A DNA stretch of 64,000 bases from Rotaria socialis (GCA_905331475.1 CAJNYU010002627.1:1770-65769); one strand, 5' to 3'. Numbered from the stretch's first letter, positions 11,220 to 25,600 are shown. Notes: generated from the letters alone by a model not told the origin. A program made the numbers and translations.

Positions 11220-12926
11220 ATGGAAGGAGACGAATCACCTATTCTGAATGACATCATTTTTAATTCAACAGCAATGATATTTGAAAATAACGAAGATAGT
11301 CTACTTTCTCTTGATTTTAATGATATCGATAGTAAGTTTAATTTTAATTGTAAAAATATTTTATAAATCTGTACCATTTAGTGCCAATCGATCCTGGCCA
11401 ATTGTTTTCTTCGTTTGATGAATATTCTTCAAAACATGAAGTGGAAGTAGAAGCTATAAAATCTATCGATAAATTTTTCATAAATTCTAACTTCGATATC
11501 CCACAAAGTAATTAACATTACTAGTGCATAAAGAAGATTTTTTTATATGAATTTTATTTAGCTATATCCGTGCCACCATCGAATTATAACGATGAACAAA
11601 AGCAAAATATTATTTCCAACAATTTTGTAAGTTTACTACAATGATATCTGTCTGTGTGTGCTCTATGAATTAATATACATTTCTTTTAGTCATCTGTAAA
11701 TTTAAAAAATAATTTTGATATTTCACTTTCATTTATTAATCCGCCAGAACCGATCTATCATGTACGATATGTAAGCGAAATTACAAATTTACCGATCAAT
11801 GGAAACAGAGTTAATACAAAAAATGTTAAGAAAAATCTATCGGGCCGTTATGTAAAAGGAGAACGTGGTCGTTACGTTACTATCGAGGTAAGTGAAACAC
11901 AAAATAAAAAGCGGCCAATGAATTGGAGCTCGACAGAAGTTTGAAGAATTTTCTCTTCTGGAGCATTGATAAGTAAAAACAGGACAATGCTGGAATACCA
12001 TGAGACAAAAAACGAATCGTGTCCCAGGTAGTTATAGAATAGTTCTCACCCTAGCCGACACAGATATCTTTACTATCTTTTATTTCCAACAGTGAGATTT
12101 CCCACCCAAAAAGATTCAGCCTGTTGACCAATAATTACATTAGCTGTCATGTTAAATTATAAATTTGTTGAAGTCATTAATCTATGTCACACAAACCAAG
12201 AAGATAAAATCAAAGATATGTATCGAATTTAGTCTTTTTGAAAAAGAAAAAAAAAATAGCATTGATAAAATTCTCTTTTTTTTTAGCTTCCTATTATTTT
12301 ATCAGATAGTTCTAATCTCTTCATACGAGTTACTCGTCTTACCGTGCCTTATCAAGATACATCATTCATTCATCCATATCCGCTTCTTTATTCATGTGCA
12401 AAGCAAAGAAGACATTCTGACATTATTATCCAAGGCTCATCAATCTATTTTAAAATAAACAAAGAAGAGATTTGTTCTCGTTCAAAACAGTATGTCATCT
12501 GCTAATTGCGAGAGAATTTAACTTCATCATCATTGTTTAGCTTTCCTAATATGATTCTTACTCGTCTGAAACAATGTCAACTTAAACATATCAATAATTT
12601 ATATGCATTTGGTAAGAACAATTCATAATGATGTGTGATTCAATCAATCTCTGTTTTTCGTCTTAGAAAACAACGAAATGCCTTGTCCATTTGTTGGACA
12701 CAATGCAAAAAACAAAATTGCACGTTATCAATTGAAAAAATCTCAAATCGATTTTCGTTTAGTAATTAAATGTGACAAAACTGGTGAATTTCTCAATACA
12801 AATATTTTCTGTCGTTCAAATTCGCTGCTTGAAGGTATCTTGGAGAATATTTATAGATTTTCAATTCGATTTTTTTAAACTTTTGTTTTAGAAGAAGGAA
12901 TCTACTCAAAAAAGTCATTATCTTGA
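11220..12926 (+). CDS. divergent Rel-homology-like DNA-binding protein
   Basis: About seven small exons with consistent GT-AG ends give a protein of roughly 315 residues. The N-terminus is acidic (MEGDESPILND, SLLSLDFND) and could be an activation-type region. The C-terminal two thirds resemble a Rel homology N-terminal domain: PEPIYHVRYVSE leads into RYVKGERGRYVTIELP, then LFIRVTRLTVPYQD, a HPYPLLYSC segment like the PHxLV step of NF-kB, FPNMILTRLKQCQLKHINN like the FxNLGIxC helix, and DFRLVIKCDKTGEFL...SNSLLE like the terminal strand before the linker. The usual DNA-contacting RFRYxCEG loop is replaced by YHVRYVSE, and no second (IPT/dimerisation) domain follows before the stop. Assignment rests on pattern and order, not on an alignment score. 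A NFAT- or p53-like fold remains possible. Confidence 0.5.
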
Positions 12927-14242
12927 AAGATTTGGACATTTTTTTTTGTTAATACTGTACAAATACAGCATTTTTTTATTCATAAATAAAATACATGCCA
13001 CATATTATTCTCTTTAAAGATTGCTTATTAAACTATGAAAATAGATATTTGATGGCCATTAGAGACATCGCTTATCTAACGTCATAATCAACTCATGATT
13101 GATGACTGCAGAAGTTATTCATATGGAAAAAGCATGAGGGTGTGGGCGAGAATGAGAAATGTTTTGTTGTTGAAGAAGATGTTTCACTTTTATGTATAGA
13201 ATATAAATCAGCTTATTCGATGTGAGATAAGACAGAACTGAATTTTTCAGTGAGCATTGCTCGTTGTTTCGACACGATAGTTATGATTTTAATTTCAATT
13301 ATGGTTCGTTAGGAAAAGTGATAAAAAGAAATCATGTGGATACGAAATCATAGATATGACATGACATATATACTGAATTATTTTTAATGGCTCTATTGCC
13401 ACTTATCAAGTGTATGATAACAATCACAATGAAATGAATGTATTTTTTAAGCTAGATTTGTTTTATTGATGAAATTAATAATTAAATAGAATAAGTTATC
13501 ATATGTCTATGTGTAGATGACTTGTCATGTGAAAATTCTCATAGGTTTGAAATAAAATAAAAAGATGTCATATTTGTTAACTGTTGCTGTTGTTGTGACT
13601 AACAAAGTAATTAAATATGAAAGATTTTAATTGGATTCCAATTTATATTTCAGTTCAATTCAAATAAATTTGATTCGACAAAGCCAACATTTCAAGACAA
13701 TTAAGTGAGCAGTTAATGTATTCTTTCACTCATCTCTTAGTAATCACTGATTTTATCTATCACCTATACTGAATACTACTCAGTAAGTAGTATCTATTAG
13801 AGTATCCAAACAGATATATTCGTATGAAACAACACTCGAAACAAAATCGACAAAAAAAGAAATTCTCTTCTTCGTGTGTCTTATATTCTTGTTTCATGAA
13901 TGGAATTTTCGAAAAATATTTTAAACCGTTTGCATGTCTTTCGGCGACATCTTTCGGCCAATTATTAATTCTAATAGTTAATTGTTTTTACTAATTAACA
14001 TATATTTTCAATAAAATATTTTACAAATGATCTTTAACAAGAATTTTTCTCTCAAAATCAACATTGTGTTCGTAACTTTAAAACTCTCTCAAAACGCATA
14101 CGAGTCCAATGGTAATCGCTTGTTGTTATTTATTCTATTTATCTATGTATTAAAATTTTTCCATTTACTCGATATCAATCATTAATTTAACTTTTGCTTT
14201 AGATACACTAGGTATACTAAGACACGAGCACTTCTTCTAGCA
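12927..14242. other. AT-rich intergenic region
   Basis: No open frame with coding character and no clear repeat is seen. It contains the 3' flank of the Rel-like gene and the promoter of the BAH gene; the sequence just before 14243 could hold a 5' UTR intron ending in TTTAG near 14202. Confidence 0.5.
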
Positions 14243-17200
14243 ATGTCTCGACATGTTCGTGCAGCAAAAACATCTGCTACATCATCAGTTTCTCCATCGA
14301 AATCAAAGCAAAAATCTGATTCGATTCGAAAAGTTAGTCGTAATGTTGTAAAAAAGAATACTTCAGTAAAAAAATCTTCACCAACAAAACTTTATCGCGA
14401 ACCAACATCATCATCATCAACATTGATACAACCACGACAGAAACGTCTTTCTAGTTTAACAGCAACGGCACTAGTTCAATATTGTAATAGTATTCTTTCA
14501 CCGTCGAGAAAATTGAATCGTTCAATAAAATCAACTCCTGTTCTTTCAAATAATTCGCAAGTAAATATTTGATTGAAAAATCAAAAGAAGAAAAAAAGCA
14601 TTTTTTTTCTGCTTTTTAGACTCAACAAGTATCGAAAAATACTAAAACTCTTTCTCGAAAACGTCAAATATCTAATGATTCAGCAAAATCTGATAAAAAA
14701 CTTGCACAAACAGAATCTCAGATACCTGCGCGTACTCGTCGTGAAGCAAGTTCACGTGCATCTGCTATGATTATGCAACAAAATGAAATTGAACGCAGTC
14801 GTTATAATTATTCTCTCAATAACAAACATTCAGCATCGACCATTCGTCGACAACCTTCAACAAAAACTATAATTACCATTAAAGATAATATTCCATCAGT
14901 TCCGGCTTCTGCACCATCGATAGTTAGTATTCCAATTGAAATTGTACATACTCCGTCAACAAATATTGAATCAAACAATTCCCCACTTATCTCAGTATCA
15001 GCTATTGCAAAATATCCATTATTGACTGAAGCTACACTAGCCGAACATAATCGTGTACATGAAACTGTACCCTTATATCATGCAACCAAACGTGATAGTC
15101 TTATTAAATGGACACAAGAATTAGATTCATACGATCGATTATCACCACCTTATCTCGAATGTGAAATTTCATCTGAGACGAATAAATATAATTTATTGAA
15201 TAAAAAATCTACAGGTTGAGTATGAAATTTGAATGTAAATATTGAATTATTTTGGTATTATTTTCAAGCATCGTTAATAAATGATTCAAAAGCAATCGAT
15301 TCTATGAATTCTCATGCATCATCATATTTATCAGGAAGAAATCATATTAATTCTCCGACGTTTCTTTTTCCGTCGACTACATATCCGTTCGATTTACATT
15401 CGTATTATTCGGTTTTACCTTGTTGGCAATATTCGAGTAAGCCATATGAATGATTTACATGATACTTTTCATATTTTATTTATTGGTATTTCTTTTTTAT
15501 TTCTTTTTCTTGTATAATACAATATATAAACGGAAATAAGTTGATTTTTGTGAATGTCTATTCGATGTTATACACAGAAAGACACTTTTCTTTTTGATAC
15601 GTTATTTTCTGATGAAATAGCGCTTAACAACAAGAACCATATTGAAATATCATTCAAATATGATTCCCTTTTTTTCATTACCATGTTATTCGATTATTGT
15701 AGATAGAAAAGAAAATAAAAATAGTGACTGAAACCAACTATTGGTATGTAAGAACTACGAATAAATCTGCACATACAGTCACATATGAATTCTATTCGCT
15801 TTCTTCTATTCCCTTTTTTTTTATTATTATTTCTTGCACTATGAATAAAAGGAAATATTTATAATTTCGACAAGAGACGTTCTATGATTTATCTTCTGCT
15901 TATTTCAATATTAGATAATTAATTGTAACATCGATTTTTTCAATATTTAGCTTGGCCATTTCAATCGTCATTATCAGCGCATCAGAAAACGTCACTTGTC
16001 AATCTGGAAAGTAAACCAAAAAAACTAGCAATCCTGAATTCAAAAGAAAAATCCACTGCTTCAAATCATATGCAAACAAAAGAAGAAGCATTAACGTTTC
16101 ATTTGCATACACATCATCATCATCATATACACAATTCAAGTTCATCATCAGCAATAATACCGTTATCATCAGAAAAATCTTCTAGTGTAATTAATAAGGA
16201 CCAAGATTTAGAAGTGGAGACTATTTTAAAGTCAAAGAATGACAATCTTATTAAAAGTCAATCTAAACCTCGTTCATCAACGATTGAAAACGATGTGTTA
16301 AATCTTTCGATTAATAATAAATTACAATCCAATGAAATAATTATAAAAACGACGCGAAGAAAATCATCGCCAACCAAACGACGTGTGAATAGTGGAGTAA
16401 AATCTAATAGGTAATATATCTTGATTTTATCATAAATACAGAATTTAGTCCATGATAGAATCCGCTGCAAAATTTATCTACAGATGTTTTTTTTTATAAT
16501 TTCCAATGAAATAGTTGAGAGCGAATGCTTGAAAATGTTTCTTAGTGCATCTACGATAAAACTAAGTCGAGATTAGTTGTTACGGATACTGACGAGAACA
16601 TTTACTCGTTTATATTTTTATCTATTAACTTGAAATAAATAATTATTTCAGTTCACCTACTGCACTCATCCGTGAACAAGTTCCATATACTAATAATTCC
16701 ATGGCAATATCTCCACGAAAAACAATCGATAGTAATGAATCGCGAACTATTTTACCAGTACTGAGTGATCAAAATTTAAATGCTAATGTGTCTATTGATA
16801 ATAAAACGTCTCCAGAATGCGTTGCTAAACGTCGAAGTGTTTCAGCAGCTACAACAAATTCAATCAGAGCTATTTCTTTAACCGATAAAAATATACGTGA
16901 AAAACGTACACATTCAGCGTCAAACATTTCAGCTCGATCAAAATCATCGGCCAATAGAAAACGATCCTATTCACCATCTTCAATTGCTTTAGCATTACCA
17001 AATAAAAATGTTAATCAAAGAAAAAAACAGAAAATATCACACTATTGGATTTTATTTGGAAAATCCGAACAGAAGCTTGTTTCAATTCATGTAAGTTATT
17101 CATCTTGCTTTTTTTTATGATATTTTCAATTTTGAAAATATTCTAGGCTGATAAACCGCCAGTATTTCGAGAATGTTATTCATCGATTCGACATATCATA

Positions 17201-17942
17201 GAAAAAGATGTAATCAATTCTAATGATTGTATTATATTACGTCCTGAAACTGGCGCGAATAGCAGTTCGACACCATATTCAGCTAAAGTTAAATGGTTTT
17301 GGAAAGAACCAACAACAGGTAACACATATTTACTGAGAAGTTGTCTTGTTTTATTAATCGACATCTTTTATTGTTTCAGATGAAATTCAAATGTCACTGA
17401 TTTGGTATTATCATCCTGAACATACGGAACTATCAGCACGTGCTAAAGAACGTTTTTTACCAAATGAATTGTTAGCTTCAAGATATTCCGATTGTGTCAA
17501 TGCTGCATGCATTGAAGATAAATGTTATGTACTCAATTTAAATGAATATAATCGGTAAGACGTCTTTCTTCTGACGCATTCCTGGAGTTTTTGCAAACAC
17601 TACCAGCTTACTTTTGAATATATACAATGGCTTGTCCTCTTAAATTTGTTTTCTCAGACATATGATAATTTTCTTTTTCTCTACTATAGTTATTGTCTTC
17701 GTGAGAAATCATCAAATTTCTTTGAACATGCGGAGCCAGTCGGACAATTAAAGTCACTGTTGAATAAGAATACTTCGAGTGTTCATCATCGATCCTTACC
17801 AGCAAAAACTGTTGGTAATCAAAATATATTTTTTTGTCGTTATGTATATGATTATCGAGCTAATCGAATATTAAAAAATCCAAATTTGAATTCTTATCCA
17901 ATAACAATAACAACGTCTTCAACTACAACATCAAGCATGTGA
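14243..17942 (+). CDS. BAH-domain chromatin protein, BAHD1-like
   Basis: About eight exons encode a protein with a long, basic, Ser-rich disordered N-terminal half (repeated SPTK/SPSRK-type motifs, a His-rich run near 16110) and a C-terminal BAH domain. The BAH segment begins near 17040 (HYWILFGKSEQKLV) and continues with DCIILRPETG, PYSAKVKWFWKEP, MSLIWYYHPEHTE, LASRYSD, ACIEDKCYVLNLNEY and FFCRYVYDYRANRILKN. MSLxWYYxPEHT and ACIExKCYVL are hallmark strings of BAHD1, a heterochromatin protein whose BAH domain reads H3K27me3. The order and the C-terminal position also fit. BAHCC1/TNRC18 are related alternatives. Introns inside the BAH domain are short; those in the disordered half reach about 450 bases. 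The chosen start is the first Met after an in-frame AG-rich leader. No disabling mutation is seen. Confidence 0.82.
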
Positions 17943-18423
17943 ATCTCTTTTATTTATTAATTTATTGTTTCAATATTCTTGTGAAAATAATTATGATATT
18001 TAAAATTTTCTCCGTTCAATAGAATTGGAAAAAACCAGATATTATTTACTTAATAATAAAATATATTTGGCTAAAAGGTGTGTGATATTCTTATACTTTG
18101 TTTTCTTTTTGTCATGAATAATTCTTGATATTCTTCTTTTTTTCCTATTGCGCTTTTTTTTTCGTTTGAAACTGATCTTCAAATGCTCATAGCAGTCATT
18201 ATTGTTATCATATCTATTTGTACATGTTTCTTATCATCGTTTACGAACAAAAAGCTAATGATTTTAATGTATATAGAAATATTTTTTTGCGAATTATCTC
18301 CACGTTTTTCTCGTTTGTGTCTGTGTATATATTTTAAAAAAATATAAAAATATTTTAATTCTGAAGTTTGTTTTCGTTCTAATGTGAATATTGTTATTTC
18401 TAGATATAAAATAAGATACAATC
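17943..18423. other. intergenic region with uL14 promoter
   Basis: AT- and T-rich. A polypyrimidine tract ending TTCTAG near 18403 lies just upstream of the ribosomal protein start codon and could be the acceptor of a 5' UTR intron. Confidence 0.4.
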
Positions 18424-19172
18424 ATGTCAGCCAAAAGAGGTCGTGGTGGTGTCGGAGGTGGTAAATTTCGTATTTCCCTCGGTTTACCAGTTGGAGCAGT
18501 AATCAATTGTGCCGATAATACTGGTGCCAAAAATTTATACGTCATTTCAGTCAAAGGCTTTGGTGCACGACTCAATCGTTTACCAGCTGCCTGTGTTGGT
18601 GATATGATTATTTGTAAGTTTTCCACATATACGATCAAGATTTCTCTACATACCTTATGCTAAGGTTTTCCATGAAAAAACAACATACAGTATAGTAATC
18701 TATGATACGCCTGCAATTTTTAGAGAGAATAATTTGCTTGTCCATGCTAGGAAAATTTTCAAATGCATAATCTGAAAAGATAAAAGTTTCTATAGACATT
18801 TCGAAGGGAATGAAGAGTTTCAGGCCTTAAATTTGATTCCTAAATAACTTAGAATATTATATAGTTTAAATAGGGTTCGAACTATTGTTTCAAATATTAA
18901 AATATATATTATGTATCTTTTTGTTTTGTTTTTTAGCAACTGTGAAGAAAGGCAAACCAGATCTACGTAAAAAAGTTATGCCCGCCGTCGTTATCCGTCA
19001 ACGCAAACCATTTCGCCGAAAGGACGGTACATTTATCTATTTTGAAGATAATGCCGGAGTTATTGTCAATAACAAAGGTGAAATGAAAGGTTCAGCAATA
19101 ACGGGACCAGTAGCCAAGGAATGTGCTGACTTATGGCCACGTATCGCCGCTAATGCTCAATCCGTTGCTTAA
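18424..19172 (+). CDS. RPL23: 60S ribosomal protein uL14 (L23)
   Basis: Two exons (18424-18613 and 18937-19172) encode about 141 residues, the normal size. The sequence is nearly invariant: [95 protein letters not shown] and [15 protein letters not shown]. The intron (about 323 bases, phase 1) interrupts GDMIIS/TVKKG. The protein sits on the large-subunit interface and contacts uL19, eL24 and the small subunit. An AATAAAA-type polyadenylation signal lies about 45 bases after the stop. Codon use is richer in C-ending codons than in neighbours, as expected for a highly expressed gene. Confidence 0.98.
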
Positions 19173-19734
19173 GACAAACAAACAAATATAACCATCGCAT
19201 CGACAACAACAAAAATAAAATTAAAGAAAAAAAACAATTTCATAGTGTTTGTTTGTTATTTTGATTTCTAAAATCTTATCGAAATATACAAACATGTTTT
19301 GTGAAAGAAAAACAAACTAGCTTTTTAAATTAATTTTATTCCAGTTTTGAAATAGAAAAATGCTCCAGAGAAAGAAAGAAAATCATTTATAGTATGTTAA
19401 AGTATTTGATAAGATTCGCCTTTTATGTTGATTGAAAAGATCTTACATATTCATTTGAATTTAGAGAACTATATGAAAGGTGATTGAATATTTCTTTATT
19501 TGCTTGATTTATTATATTTATGTTTGAGGTGAAAGAGACGTTTCAGACTTTGAAAACAGTTCGCTATTTTGAATCGTTATTGATCGATAGAAAATTGAAA
19601 ATATTCGCGATACGCTTTCATATGCATGAAATCTTAACTAAGTATACATAAGTCATATAGGATATATATTCTTTTCTAATGTCTAGATTGAACTGCATGC
19701 CACTGTTGTTCTATTTTTAGATTGATTCTTTTAA
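19173..19734. other. intergenic region
   Basis: Short 3' UTR and polyA signal of the uL14 gene, then AT-rich spacer. A TTTTTAG just upstream of the ARP10 start codon (near 19720) could end a 5' UTR intron. Confidence 0.5.
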
Positions 19735-22084
19735 ATGACGTCATTTATTGATAGTCTTGCAGCTAATGAAAAAACAGCAGTGATTATCGATATTGGACAC
19801 GCGTATACAAAGTAAGTCGACTAGAAATATATAAGCAAAAATTTCAATTAATAACTCTGCGCGCAGTAATTTTGTTTTAGCAAGAATTTTCGAATATAAA
19901 TAATTCATTGAAATCCGCATATTCTTAATTTAGATGTGGATCTGCTGGTAATTCTGCACCGCGTCATATCATTCCAACGACGGTTACAATCAATGGCAAT
20001 GTATTGATCGCATGATTTTATTTGTAATTCTATTGTTATTGATTTAGACACAACGTGTTTTTGATGATAGTTCTGATCTAACCAGTTTACGTGAGCGTCT
20101 TACTGAATTTATACGATTAATATATTATAAGTATGGAAGTTTTGAATGTTAGATGGGAAAAAATGTTTTTCTTCTTGTGCCATTTAGATATAATATCGCA
20201 AACTGTCGAGAACGACGTGTTGTAATTATTGAATCAGTTATTTCACCGACAAGTTTCCGACATTTATTAGCGGAAATTCTATTAAAACAATTTGAAGTGT
20301 GTTTATATAATGAATCATTAATACTGTTACAAACGTTTGTTTTCATAGGCATCATCTCTAGCATTTGTTCCATCACATCTCGGTGCTACGTATACATTAG
20401 GTCGAAGCACAGCACTCGTTCTTGATGTTGGCTATAAAGAAGCTCAAATTATGCCTGTAGCTGAAGGTGTACCATTAGCAGTTCAATTTGAGAGTTTACC
20501 ATATGCTGGCCAAGCTATTCATAAGTAAGAACTAAAGTAGATTATAATTAAAATTAAAATAATTGGTTCTTGTAGACATTTGAGTATGAATTTATCTTGA
20601 AACAAAGTAAAATAAGGAGACAGTCTGACATCTACTTTTATGACTCGATATTCTAGGTGGCTGTATATGGATACCTAACATAGACCGAAACCGAATACAT
20701 CAGGTTCTATTCACCAATTTGTCACACAATAATGAATTGGCCGGGTGGACCGATCACGGATATATATGATTCTTGTTGTTGTTGAAAAACCCTGCTATTG
20801 TCAACTATTATTATTGTTGAAAAAATCTACTTTTTGAAAATTCGCTGTTTGAGTTGAGTCGAGTCGGATGTTTTTTGGCTCGTTTCGGTCTATGATTCCT
20901 AATACATACTAGATTTCGTTTGGTTTGCATTCAACTTTTCGAAATAACTCTTATGAAGCACATTCTAAACAAGGACTATTAACGTATACCGATTAGTATA
21001 TTTTCATATTTCGATTTTACATGATAGTTTGTTAAGAGATCAAGGTTATGTATGTTTATCTGCCTATGTATCCTCAAATAATTCGAATGTAAAAAAAGCT
21101 TTTCGTAATTAATCAATAACAGCTAAATGGTGGTTCAGATTTTAATCCGGTCGAGATTTTACGAAAAGATGTTTCTGTTTTTACTGTTTGGCTTATTTTC
21201 TGTTTTTAGACAAATTGAATTATTACTTCGACAACATGCTTTAGTTATTCAACAAGGTCAAAAACAGCCATTCAACGAAGCTAATATCACATTGCCCGAA
21301 GATGTTTTGGAAGATATCAAAGGTTTCCTTGTCCATTACTCGAAATAAGAAAAAAAAATGAAAGCTCGTTTTTAGTTCGCTGTTGTTTTATCTCACCATT
21401 TCCTCGAGCACAAATCTACGCTAAAAGCAAATTAGGTTCAGATGAACCAATTAAAGAAGCGTCATCAGTTGATTATCCATTGGGCGCAGAAACAATTATA
21501 CATATTCCAGGCATTGTTAGGTAAATGAATTTTTATTTCTAATCAAATACTAATATTCGCATCTATATACAGAGAATTCGCATGTGAAGTTCTATTTGAA
21601 CAAGATATCGACGGAAAATCTGTTGCAACATTAATACTCGATAGTCTACTTGAAGTATGAATTACTGAGGAGTATTGAATCATAAGAATAATGTTGGTGG
21701 TTTTCTGTTATTTGTCATAGTCGTCACTTGATCTTCGTCGACAATTTGCCGATAATATTCTTGTTATTGGTGGTACAGCAATGATGCCTGGATTTCTACA
21801 TCGACTCAATGCTGAATTAAATCATCTTGTCAATATTGCAACATATGTAAATAAATTAGCAATAAAACAATTTCATTTTCATTCTCCACCAGCAAATCTA
21901 AACTTTACTGCTTGGCTCGGAGGTAGATTTTAGCAGTCGAAATAAGTTCTAGATTTTTATTCGTTTATGTTTAGGCTCGATCTTAGGTTCACTTGATACA
22001 CTTGAATCTCAATCAATTATACGCGAAAAATATCTAGAGAATGGAATTGTACCTGATTGGTTTACTGGCGAACAAGCTGCATAA
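19735..22084 (+). CDS. ACTR10: actin-related protein 10, dynactin pointed-end subunit
   Basis: About nine exons encode an actin-fold protein of the ARP10/Arp11 class. Recognisable blocks in order are NEKTAVIIDIGHAYTKCG (phosphate loop 1), RRVVIIESVISP, LAFVPSHLGATYTLG, ALVLDVGYKEAQIMPV (phosphate loop 2), GQAIHKQIELLLRQHA, LPEDVLEDIKVRCCF, EILFEQD-type FACEVLFEQD, VATLILDSLLES, NILVIGGTAMMPGFLHRL and AWLGGSILGSL. These match ARP10 rather than conventional actin. In dynactin, ARP10 caps the pointed end of the Arp1 filament with p62, p25 and p27. Introns are mostly short; the one after QAIHK is about 690 bases and carries a small inverted-repeat insertion. The reading frame is intact. Confidence 0.93.
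20679..20894. mobile_element. 216-bp TIR insertion within an ACTR10 intron
   Basis: The segment begins CATAGACCGAAAC and ends with the exact complement GTTTCGGTCTATG, a 13-bp perfect terminal inverted repeat. CCTAA occurs just outside both ends (with a few extra bases on the right), which may be a remnant of the target duplication. The interior has no coding capacity. It lies wholly within the long intron, so it would be removed by splicing. Confidence 0.7.
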
Positions 22085-22693
22085 TCTCTTATTATTTTAT
22101 TTTCTCTTTATTATTCAATTGATGGATTTTTGTTTTATTTTAAAATGGGACTTTTTGAGATAAATAAAAAGAAATGGCAATGGTTTTTATTGTACGCCTT
22201 GTAATTCTGATTACTAAATGCGATGATAAGACGATTAGTGAAGTATACGATTGAGAATGGGGTGCATTTTCACTTGTTTGAATCATAGATAGTTCTCGAA
22301 AAGGATATGAAGATGCTCACAATAGGACCATCTGAGCTGATGCAGATCGGTAGAGGACACGAAGGAGTATCTTGGAGTACCTACCACTACTACTATACTC
22401 CAATTTTGTTTTGGATTAGACTGAGTCTCTGTTTTTCTCCTTGTTGTACATCCATTCTCATTCTTCCTCATAGAGAATATAAAATGTATGTTTTTTTTCC
22501 AACATAGTTGCTTTGTTGTAAGCAGTTTTTCTTTCTCGTTACAATGTCAACAGAAGGAGAACCCTATCATAGCACGAACGAAAGAAGTTTTTCAACAAAA
22601 CAACAAATTGTGATTCAGTGCAAACTTCCAACATTCGAAAGAAATTTTTCATACATTCAAAACTATCGTCAAAAGAAGAGAGTTCTATTAACC
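22085..22693. other. ARP10 3' flank and ART-TPR leader
   Basis: The first 60 bases hold the ARP10 3' UTR with an AATAAA-like site near 22160. The reading frame of the next gene is open upstream of 22694 as far as 22508, but that stretch has no conserved character and is taken as 5' leader. Confidence 0.5.
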
Positions 22694-25600
22694 ATGGGTT
22701 GCGGAGCATCATCGACTTCTGCAACTGTAGCTAATTCTATAGCCTCTCAAAGTGACACCAATAACTCGCTAGAGAAAATGCCCCCTTCTTCATCGCAAAA
22801 CATTGTGACCGAAAGAGAACCAAGCGCAACACCTTCATCCAATAAACAACGAAGAGTACCGTCAGCAGAATCTCAACGTAGTACAACTAAGAGCATAAGA
22901 AGTACTGCATCTCAAGCAAGTAAACAATCGAGAATATCTTCAGCCGTATCAACAAATAATGCAGCAAAAAGAATAACAAGTGCAAGCAGCGCAGCAACCG
23001 CAAAACTATCCACCGGAGGGAAAAAATCGGCTAATCCGTCAATATATTCGCAATCTGATGTAAATCAAAATTTAGTTATCATTTGGGTCGATCCTCAACT
23101 AGATAAGAATGAAAAACTATATCAAGATTCAATTACTAAACTTCAACGTATTACAAATTTACTATATAAATTTACTGATGCCGACGGATGCATCAATTGT
23201 CTTGAAACTATTAACGATAAGACAATTGTTCTTATTGTTTCGGATAGAATTGGTGAACAACTCGTACCGTTAGTTTTCGATAAACTACAACTTGAATATA
23301 TTTATATCTTCAATCCAGAAAAACATTTTCGAATTAGCTGGGCTAATAAATGGGCAAAAAAAATAAAAGGTATTTTTCATGATATGGAACAAATCTTCCT
23401 CGGGATTAAAATCGATAGTGGACAAATAGGTAGTTTAACTTCGATTAGTATTCTACCAAAGAAAGATATTGAAATAAAAACTGATGGATCCAATGCATTA
23501 GACAAAACATTTATGTATACACAATTACTGAAAGAAATTCTACTGGATATGGAACATGGTTATGAAGCAAAAACTACTCTTGTTGAATATTGTCGTAATC
23601 AATATGCGGATAATGATTATCAGTTAGGTTTGATCGATGATTTTTCTGCCGAATATAATAATCATTTAGCTATACAATGGTATACGAAAGAATCTTTCCT
23701 CTATTCCATGATGAATCGTGCTTTAAGATCTCAAGATATTGAAGCTATTATGAAAATGGGATTCTTCATAAGTGATCTTCATAAACAAATTGAAGAATGT
23801 TATAAGGAACAAAAGAGTCAACATCGACAAATAACGGTATATCGTGGCCAAGGTATTTTAAAAGATGATTTTGATCAGTTGAAAAATAGCATTGGTGGTC
23901 TTCTCTCATTCAATAATTTTCTATCAACAAGTATTGACGTCAATATTTCAGTACAATTTGCGACACGTGCAGCAGAAAATCCAAAAGTTAACGGCGTACT
24001 CTTTACACTGAACATTGATCCAGCGATATCATCCGTTCCATTTGCTTATCTAGCAGACAAAAGCTCTTTTGAATACGAAAATGAAATTCTTTTTTCTATG
24101 CATACAGTTTTTCGTGTTACGGATATTCAACATATTCAAGATCAATATTGGTGTGTTGTGTTAGATCTAACCAGTGATAATGATCAAGTATTGAAAAATT
24201 TGACCGATCATTTTAGAAAAGAGTTTGGAGAAGGCACTGCTTTGGATCGATTAGGACATTTGATGTTAAGATTGGGGGAATTCAATCAAGCTGAAGAAAT
24301 TTTCGATATACAACTCAATAGGGCGGGCAAAAAAACTTGGCGTAAACAGGCTCATCTTAATCATCAACTTGGATATGTTTATGGTCACAAGGGTGAACAT
24401 ACAACTGCATTAGCATATTACAATAAGGCGCTCGAAATGGAATTAGCCCATCTACCTGAAGATGACTCTTCATTGGCACCTACGTACAATAATATTGCTA
24501 GTGAATATCATTCGATGGGCGACAATACAGCTGCTCTATCTTATTATAAAAAAGCACTTGAGATCGAAATAACGTCTCATTCATCTGATCATCCGTTAAT
24601 AGCGACTACCTACAATAATTTGGGATCTGTTCATAGTTCCTTGGGTGATTATGCAGCTGCACTTGATTACTACATGAAAACACTTACGATAAGAGAGAAA
24701 TCTCTTCCTGTCAATCATCCGGATTTCGGTATTATCTATAATAATATCGGATCAGCGCACAGTTCATTGGGCGATGATCAAACTGCACTTTCATATTATC
24801 AAAAAACTCTTGAACTTCAAGAAAACATTCTACCTTCTGGACACACAGATCTGGCGACTAGTTATGGCAATATTGGTACAATATATAATTCATTGGGTGA
24901 TCACCAAAAAGCACTTGAATATCATGAAAAATCGTTAGACATTCGAAAAAGAGGGCTTCCTCCGTACCATTCCAACACAGCTATGAGCTATAATAATATT
25001 GGTTCTGTGCATAGTTCAATGGGAGATTATAAAAGTGCATTATCATTTTTTCAGGACTCCGTTGAAATTCTAAAACATTCTTTTACAGAAGTTCATATTA
25101 GTTTTGCTCAAGTATACGACAATATGGGTTTCATCTATAAGTCAATGGGTGACGAAGCACAAGCACTCAATTATTATCAAAAAGTTTTTGATATTCGTCG
25201 AAATTCTCTCGGTGAAAATCATCCTGATATGGCCTATAGTTATAATAATCTTGGTACAATGTATAGTTCCATGGGCGAAAAATCAAAGGCACTTACTTAT
25301 TATGAGAAAGCACTTGAAATTCAACGAAAATATCTCTCACTTAATCATCCAAATTTAGCTAATACTTACAATAATATTGGTTTAACATATCATGCAATGG
25401 AAGACGAGACAAATGCACTTAAATATTGTCAAAAAGCTCTTGATCTTCTACTTAAATTATCTACAAAAAACGAATCGTCTTTATCTACAACTTATAATAA
25501 CATCGGTTTAATTTATAATGCAAAGAAAGATTATGCAACTGCATTGTCATACTATGAAAAAACACTTGAAATTCAACAAAATGTCAAACCAACGAAAGAT

